Of a stretch of 37,288 nucleotides of DNA, positions 32,259-37,288 are shown piece after piece (position 1 is the stretch's first letter; each line of letters starts with the position of its first letter). Where the stretch lies: contig JACRKA010000390.1 in NCBI GenBank assembly GCA_016219905.1, positions 1 to 37,288 of the forward strand. The letters are read 5' to 3'. This stretch comes from Verrucomicrobiota bacterium (GTDB taxonomy: Bacteria; Verrucomicrobiota; Verrucomicrobiia; CAIQCK01). The position numbers and the translations under genes were made by a program. The notes under the pieces are model-generated. The model made no database searches, was not told the origin of the DNA, and saw nothing but the letters and a program-made list of their open reading frames with translations.

Positions 32259-34022
32259 TCAAGACTTCGGCGGCGGGTCCGCCCACTTTCCGTGGTCCTT
32301 GATCAAATCCACCAGCCGGTCCACCGCCTCGGCTTCCGGGATGTTGAACTTCACCGCCATCTTGCCCACATAAAGATTGATCTTCCCCGGCGCGCCGCCG
32401 ACGTAGCCGAAGTCCGCGTCGGCCATCTCGCCCGGCCCGTTCACAATGCAGCCCATGATCGCGATCTTCACACCCTTCAAATGCAGCGTCGCCGTCTTGA
32501 TCCGCGCCGTCACCGTCTGCAGGTTGAACAGCGTCCGGCCGCAGCTCGGGCACGCCACGTAATCCGTCTTGAACGACCGGCTGCCGCACGCCTGCAAAAC
32601 ATTGTAGCCCAGCCGCAGGCCCGCGCCCGCGCCCGGCTCGCCGCGCACCAGGATCGCATCGCCGATCCCGTCGCAGATCATCGCGCCGACCATCGTCGCC
32701 GCGTTCAACAGCGCGTCGAGCGGCTCTGCCGCGGGCGGCGCCGACGACAACACGTCCTTCAGCAGGATCGGCGCGCGACACCCCCGCGCGTCCAACTTCG
32801 CGGCCAGGATACGGAACGCAACGATGGGGCTGAGCAGCACCCCGTCTTTGACCGTCACCAGCGCGTTTTCGTTCACGCGCTTGAAATCATCGTCCTTCAG
32901 CGGGTCCACCTCGACAGCGCCGCTTTTCTCGTAGATCAACTCCGGCTGCGTGTCGCCGAGCTTCGCGAGCTTCGGCGCGAGCTTCTCGTAAGCCGCAGCC
33001 GTCACGCAGACACGCAGCAGGTTCTCGCCGCCGAGCTTCACGCCGTTGATGGCCAGTTCGCGTGTCACTCGTCGCGCGTAGCTGAAGGGGTCGCGCGACT
33101 CTTTCACGTTCACCGCAAGCTCCGCCGCGGGCGGCTGGCCGAGCCGGTCATTGAACTTCTTCACCAGCGCATAGGCCACGGGGATCTCATGGACGCTGTC
33201 CTCCGTCAACGACACGCGCACCGTGTCGCCGATGCCGTCTTCCAGCAGCGCACCGATGCCGACCGCCGACTTGATGCGGCCGTCTTCGCCTTCACCGGCC
33301 TCCGTGACGCCGAGGTGCAGCGGATAGTCCCATCCCTGTTCATCGAGCCGCGCGGCGAGCAACCGGTAGGCCTCGATCACCACTTTCGGGTTCGAGGCTT
33401 TCATCGAGAACATCAGCTCGTGGAAATCGTGCTTCCGGCAGATGCGGGCGAATTCAAACGCGCTCTCCACCATGCCGAGCGGCGTGTCGCCGTAACGGTT
33501 CAGGATGCGGTCGGAGAGCGAGCCGTGGTTGGTGCCGATGCGCAGGGCGCGTCCGAGCCGCTTGCACTCCAGCACCAGCGGCGTGAACGCTTCCTCCAGC
33601 CGCACCAGTTCCGCCGCGTATTGCTCGTCGGTGTATTCCTTCACGACGAACTTCTTCTTGTCCGCGTAGTTGCCGGGGTTGACGCGGACCTTCTCGACCC
33701 ACTTCACCGCCTCCATCGCCGCTTCGGGCTTGAAATGAATGTCCGCCACCACGGGCGTTTTCACGCCGCGCGCGCGCAAGGCCGCCACAATGTTCTTGAG
33801 GTTCTCGGCGTCCTTCACCGTTGGCGCGGTGATGCGGATGATTTCGCAGCCCGCCTCGATGATGGGCAACGCCTCGTTCACACACGCCTCGGTGTTCATC
33901 GTGTCCGAGGTGAGCATGCTCTGGACACGGATCGGGTTGTCGCCGCCGACGTGGACACCGCCCACGTTTACGGCGCGCGTGCGGCGCCGCCGATAGCTGA
34001 ATGGACTGTGGCAGCAGTTCAT
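32259..34022 (-). CDS. ispG: 4-hydroxy-3-methylbut-2-enyl diphosphate synthase, long (three-domain) form
   Basis: 587 residues. Penultimate enzyme of the MEP pathway, making HMBPP for isoprenoids. The start MNCCHSPFSYRRR overlaps the rseP stop (ATGA). The TIM barrel starts with NPIRVQSMLTSDTMNTEA and RITAPTVKDAENLKNI. A large extra domain sits between barrel and Fe-S domain, as in plants, Chlamydiae and Bacteroidetes. The 4Fe-4S ligands are Cys491 and Cys494 (CPSCGRTLFN) and Cys525, with Glu532 (CIVNGPGE). An open frame reaching 48 codons further upstream runs into rseP and was rejected. dxr of the same pathway lies two genes upstream. Confidence 0.95.
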   Translation of the reverse strand: MNCCHSPFSYRRRRTRAVNVGGVHVGGDNPIRVQSMLTSDTMNTEACVNEALPIIEAGCEIIRITAPTVKDAENLKNIVAALRARGVKTPVVADIHFKPEAAMEAVKWVEKVRVNPGNYADKKKFVVKEYTDEQYAAELVRLEEAFTPLVLECKRLGRALRIGTNHGSLSDRILNRYGDTPLGMVESAFEFARICRKHDFHELMFSMKASNPKVVIEAYRLLAARLDEQGWDYPLHLGVTEAGEGEDGRIKSAVGIGALLEDGIGDTVRVSLTEDSVHEIPVAYALVKKFNDRLGQPPAAELAVNVKESRDPFSYARRVTRELAINGVKLGGENLLRVCVTAAAYEKLAPKLAKLGDTQPELIYEKSGAVEVDPLKDDDFKRVNENALVTVKDGVLLSPIVAFRILAAKLDARGCRAPILLKDVLSSAPPAAEPLDALLNAATMVGAMICDGIGDAILVRGEPGAGAGLRLGYNVLQACGSRSFKTDYVACPSCGRTLFNLQTVTARIKTATLHLKGVKIAIMGCIVNGPGEMADADFGYVGGAPGKINLYVGKMAVKFNIPEAEAVDRLVDLIKDHGKWADPPPKS

Positions 34023-35404
34023 TTCCCCGGTGGCCCCGCAGTGGGCGGCACGGCGTTCGTCGCCGCGGCCTTCGGCGGGAACCAACTGATCCGCGCGATG
34101 GTCCAAAGGTCCTTGGCGCTGACATAGACGACAAACGTCAACAGCAGCACCGTGAACGCCGTCCATGTCGTGCGCACAAAGCGGACGTTAAGCGGCTTGC
34201 GGCGGATCCATTCCATCAGCGCGAACAGGATGTGGCCGCCGTCAAGCACCGGCAACGGCAGCAGGTTCAGGATTGCCAGGTTGACGTTCAGGAACACCGT
34301 CCAGTCCAAACCCTTCAGCCAACTGCTCTTCACCTCCTGCGTCAGCACATACATGATGCCCGGCGCGCCGCTGAGCTTGCCCGGTGTCACGCCCGTCACG
34401 CGCGGGTGCATCAACGCCCACAGCGTCCGGGTGATGTTCACCACCGGATGCCAGAGCTGGTCCATCGGCGACGGATAGATGGTCACCTTCGGCAGGTTCG
34501 GGTCGAAGCCGATGACCACGCCGATGCGGGCGCGCTTCTTCATCTCGTCGTAGAACGGCGTCACCTTGAGTTGCTGGCGCGCCTTCTTGCGCACGATGTC
34601 GAGCGTGACCTCCTTGCCGCCGTGCTCCTTGGTCAACTCGATCATGTGGCTCATGTTCAAGACAGGGTGGCCGTTGAGCGCGATGATCTGGTCGCCGAGC
34701 TTCAACCCGCCCTGCTCGGCCGGCGAATTCGCTTCGATGCCACGGATGAACGTGGACTCGCCCACCTCAAACTGCGGCACGCGCAAGCCCATCTCGGCGT
34801 CGCGCTTGATCGGAATCCTGACGAGCACCCGTTTTTCGCCCCGCCTCACGCCAAACGGCACTTCCTCGCTCGTGCAGGTCATGACGAATTGCAGCACGTC
34901 CTCGAGTTTCAGGACGCGGCAGCCGTCTATTTCCTCGATGCGGTCGCCGATCTTCAGGCCCGCCTTCGCCTCGGCGCTCTCCGGCAACAACCGCGAAATC
35001 ACGAGCATCTCCGGGCTTTGGTCCGATGGGATGCCGTGCACTGAAATCATGATCGCCAGCGCCAGCGCCAGCGCGACGTTCATCGCCGGCCCGGCCAGCG
35101 CGACGATGATCTTCGTCCACGGCGAGGCGGGCGGCAGCGGCTCCTTGCTCTCGCTCTTGCCCTCCAGCGCCTCCGCCGGGTTCATTTGCGGCAAGAGCAC
35201 ATAGCCGCCGAGCGGGATCGCGCTGAGCCGATACTCGACGCCATCGCGGACCGTTTTCCAGAGCGCCGGGCCGAAGCCGACGGAGAACCGTTCGATCTTC
35301 ATCCCCCGGCGGCGGGCGATCCAGAAGTGGCCGAGTTCGTGGACGAAGATGCTCGCCCCGAACAACACGAGCATGATGAGAATGGCCAGCGTGGTTTCTA
35401 GCAC
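34019..35404 (-). CDS. rseP: Site-2 intramembrane metalloprotease RseP
   Basis: 461 residues from a GTG start that overlaps the end of dxr. RseP cuts transmembrane segments of anti-sigma factors and clears signal peptides. The zinc site HELGH is at residues 22-26 in the first helix, and the third-ligand segment LPLPVLDGGHILFALMEW is near the C-terminus. Between them lie two PDZ-like parts with LLPESAEAKAGLKIGDRIEE and ANSPAEQGGLKLGDQIIALN. A longer upstream frame was rejected because it overlaps dxr and precedes the first TM helix. The cdsA-dxr-rseP order is common in bacteria. Confidence 0.94.
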   Translation of the reverse strand: MLETTLAILIMLVLFGASIFVHELGHFWIARRRGMKIERFSVGFGPALWKTVRDGVEYRLSAIPLGGYVLLPQMNPAEALEGKSESKEPLPPASPWTKIIVALAGPAMNVALALALAIMISVHGIPSDQSPEMLVISRLLPESAEAKAGLKIGDRIEEIDGCRVLKLEDVLQFVMTCTSEEVPFGVRRGEKRVLVRIPIKRDAEMGLRVPQFEVGESTFIRGIEANSPAEQGGLKLGDQIIALNGHPVLNMSHMIELTKEHGGKEVTLDIVRKKARQQLKVTPFYDEMKKRARIGVVIGFDPNLPKVTIYPSPMDQLWHPVVNITRTLWALMHPRVTGVTPGKLSGAPGIMYVLTQEVKSSWLKGLDWTVFLNVNLAILNLLPLPVLDGGHILFALMEWIRRKPLNVRFVRTTWTAFTVLLLTFVVYVSAKDLWTIARISWFPPKAAATNAVPPTAGPPGK

Positions 35405-36540
35405 AGCTTTGCCGCCTCCTCCCGTGCCCAGCGGTCCGCTTCGATGATCGGCTCCAGCGTCCGCGCGTGGACTGTCTGGTGGCGGCTCATCACTTTCCCA
35501 ACCGTTTCCCAAATCTGCGGGAACCTGATTTTTCCGTTCATAAAAGCTGGGACAGCGATTTCGTTCGCGGCGTTCATCACCGCCGGCATCGTGCCGCCGG
35601 TCGTGCCCGCCTCGCGCGCGAGGCGCAGCGCGGGAAACTTCTCCGCGTCCGGCGTCTCGAACGTCAGCGGCGGCAGTTTCGTGAAGTCGGTGAAGGGAAT
35701 CGTATTCGGCTGCCGGCGCGGATGGGTGATGGCGTATTGGATCGGGTAGCGCATGTCCGGCACGCTGAGCTGCGCCAGCACGGAGCCGTCGAGGAACTCC
35801 ACCATCGAGTGGACGATGCTCTGCGGATGCACCACCACGTCCACGCGGTCCATGCCCAAGCCAAAAAGCCAGCGCGCCTCGATCATCTCCAGCCCCTTGT
35901 TGAACAGCGTCGAGGAATCAATCGTGATCTTGTTGCCCATGTTCCACGTCGGATGCCGGAGCGCATCGGCCGCCGTCACGTGGGCCAGTTCGGCCTTCGT
36001 CTTCTTGCGGAACGGCCCGCCCGACGCGGTCAGCAGCAACCGCCGCACGTCGTCGGGATGGCGGCCTTCGAGACATTGGAAAATCGCGCTGTGCTCGCTG
36101 TCCACGGGCAGGACCTTGACGCCGTGCTTCCGCGCCTCGCGCATGACGATCTCGCCGGCCATCACGAGGATTTCCTTCGAGGCGATGGCGAGGGTCTTGC
36201 CGGCGCGGATCGCGGCCAGCGCCGGTTGCAGGCCCGCCGTGCCGACGATCGCCACCAGCACGATGTCCGCCTCCGGCATCGTGGCCAGTTCGACGAGGCC
36301 ATCCAGCCCGGCGTGGCACTTCACGCCAGCCGGCAGGCGGTCTTTGAGGGTCGCGCAGTGCTTCTCGTCGTAGATCGCCACGGCCTTCGGTTTCCACTCA
36401 CGGGCCTGCCGCTCCAGAGCGTCCACGCTGGAACGCGCCGCCAGGCCGACGAGCCGCATCTGGCCGTTGAGGTCGGCGGCGACCTTCAACGTGCTCTGGC
36501 CGATCGAGCCGGTGCAACCCAATAGAACGACGTTTTTCAT
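35398..36540 (-). CDS. dxr: 1-deoxy-D-xylulose 5-phosphate reductoisomerase
   Basis: 380 residues. Converts DXP to MEP with NADPH, the committed step of the MEP pathway. NADPH-binding GCTGSIGQSTLKV begins at residue 8. Then come SKEILVMAGE, the metal/substrate site PVDSEHSAIFQCLEG, LLTASGGPFRKK and NMGNKITIDSSTLFNKGLEM, all canonical. It starts 1 bp after cdsA ends and its TAG overlaps the GTG start of rseP by 7 bp. Confidence 0.96.
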   Translation of the reverse strand: MKNVVLLGCTGSIGQSTLKVAADLNGQMRLVGLAARSSVDALERQAREWKPKAVAIYDEKHCATLKDRLPAGVKCHAGLDGLVELATMPEADIVLVAIVGTAGLQPALAAIRAGKTLAIASKEILVMAGEIVMREARKHGVKVLPVDSEHSAIFQCLEGRHPDDVRRLLLTASGGPFRKKTKAELAHVTAADALRHPTWNMGNKITIDSSTLFNKGLEMIEARWLFGLGMDRVDVVVHPQSIVHSMVEFLDGSVLAQLSVPDMRYPIQYAITHPRRQPNTIPFTDFTKLPPLTFETPDAEKFPALRLAREAGTTGGTMPAVMNAANEIAVPAFMNGKIRFPQIWETVGKVMSRHQTVHARTLEPIIEADRWAREEAAKLC

Positions 36541-36541
36541 G

Positions 36542-37288
36542 CTAGCGTAAAATCAACCGCAAGTAAGCGTAAAGGGCGGGCGCTGTAAAGAGCAAGCTAT
36601 CAATCAGGTCCAGGATGCCGCCGATGCCCGGCAGCCAGTGGCCCGAATCCTTCACGCCCGCCTCGCGCTTGATCAGCGACTCCGCCAGGTCGCCCACCAC
36701 GCCGACCGCGCCCAGCAACGCCCCCACCATCGCCGCATGGACGGGCGTCATCCGCAGGTGCTCCAGCGAATCGCGGAACAGGAAGAACGTCCCCAGGCCC
36801 GCCAGCGCCGCGACCACCACCGCTCCGAGGGTCCCCTCCCACGTCTTGCCGGGGCTGATGCGCGGGATGAGCTTGTGCCGGCCCAGCAACTTGCCGGTCA
36901 CGTAAGCGCCCGCATCGCTCAGCTTGGTCACCAGCACCAGATAGAGCACCGCGAATTTGCCGTGGAAAAGCATCCGACCGCCCTCCAACTCCACGCCGCC
37001 CTCGATGTAGTGGATCTTCGTGATGAAGTTGAACAGCCAGCTCACATACACGATGCCGAAAATCGTCGCCGCCATCGTCTCGATCGGCTTCGGGTTGTCC
37101 TTCTGCGCCAGCGTCCACACGAACACGCCGACCACCGCCAGCGACAGCACCGTCGCCTCAAACCCGTGCGACTTGGCCGATACCACGCCGTGCTTGAAGA
37201 AAAACCAGCTCCCCGTCAGCAGCACAAAGCCCGCGCTGATGCCCCACAACTTGAGCACGCGCAGGTTCGCCTTTCCCAGGATCGCGTA
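36542..37288 (-). CDS. cdsA: Phosphatidate cytidylyltransferase (5' end cut by window)
   Basis: 248 codons are visible. The frame is open to the window edge, so the N-terminus lies outside; full proteins are about 260-290 residues. Makes CDP-diacylglycerol from CTP and phosphatidic acid at the inner membrane. Seven or so hydrophobic segments are seen, with SDAGAYVTGKLLGRHKL, SPGKTWEGTLGA and the C-terminal signature GDLAESLIKREAGVKDSG then GIGGILDLIDS. The usual GHGG-x-LDR block reads GIGGILDLID here, a mild variation. It is followed by dxr after 1 bp. The gene upstream is often uppS. Confidence 0.93.
   Translation of the reverse strand, partial: YAILGKANLRVLKLWGISAGFVLLTGSWFFFKHGVVSAKSHGFEATVLSLAVVGVFVWTLAQKDNPKPIETMAATIFGIVYVSWLFNFITKIHYIEGGVELEGGRMLFHGKFAVLYLVLVTKLSDAGAYVTGKLLGRHKLIPRISPGKTWEGTLGAVVVAALAGLGTFFLFRDSLEHLRMTPVHAAMVGALLGAVGVVGDLAESLIKREAGVKDSGHWLPGIGGILDLIDSLLFTAPALYAYLRLILR

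Noticed and set aside
32232-34127. Plus-strand open frame of about 630 codons over ispG
   Set aside because: Antisense shadow of ispG.

Overview
The window looks like chromosomal DNA of a GC-rich, Gram-negative-type bacterium. The best guess is Verrucomicrobiota (Limisphaerales/Pedosphaera-like). This is an inference from four things: a long two-part IspG, a 1045-residue DUF2723 protein with a C-terminal TPR-like part, short palindromic elements between and inside genes, and the high GC. No rRNA, tRNA, CRISPR array or complete insertion sequence was seen.

Region A (1-17967) is a surface-glycan locus. It opens with a nearly complete glucose-1-phosphate cytidylyltransferase (rfbF). Facing it is a minus-strand set of two NAD-dependent sugar epimerases/dehydratases and an RmlC-type 3,5-epimerase. 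A plus-strand run follows: a GT2 glycosyltransferase, an asparagine synthase, a GT4 glycosyltransferase, a polyprenyl-phosphate-type GT2, a SAM methyltransferase, a GT-C-like membrane protein, an O-antigen ligase/polymerase-like membrane protein, a second SAM methyltransferase and a UDP-galactopyranose-mutase-like FAD protein. An MBOAT O-acyltransferase and an SGNH-like partner sit on the minus strand at the end. Together they would make CDP- or dTDP-deoxysugars, assemble and polymerise a glycan, and methylate and acylate it. Two deletion scars lie in this locus: an internally deleted galU just before the first GT2, and a C-terminal stub of a second copy of the GT-C-like gene just after the ligase.

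Region B (18000-21350) is a patchy accessory stretch. It holds a possible glycoside-hydrolase tail, a palindromic element that supplies the end of a small zinc-finger ORF, a predicted DUF5655/endonuclease-like protein, a one-helix membrane protein, a 12-bp perfect hairpin, a 21-bp tandem-repeat array carrying three 20-bp units, a small exported protein, and a second kind of palindrome with perfect 24-bp arms. Part of it is visibly lower in GC than the flanks.

Region C (21358-26357) carries single genes: an exported NHL propeller protein, a MetE-like zinc methyltransferase, an exported coiled-coil protein, a CxxC-type zinc protein and an exported HEAT-repeat protein.

Region D (26419-37288, all minus strand) is a compact housekeeping run in the order cdsA, dxr, rseP, ispG, DUF2723 gene, rimO, pgsA, pgpA. 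It joins phospholipid synthesis, the MEP isoprenoid pathway, envelope proteolysis and ribosomal S12 modification. The most striking feature is a palindromic element inserted in frame inside rimO. It belongs to the same family as the one at the end of the zinc-finger ORF and resembles the protein-coding palindromes known from Rickettsia.
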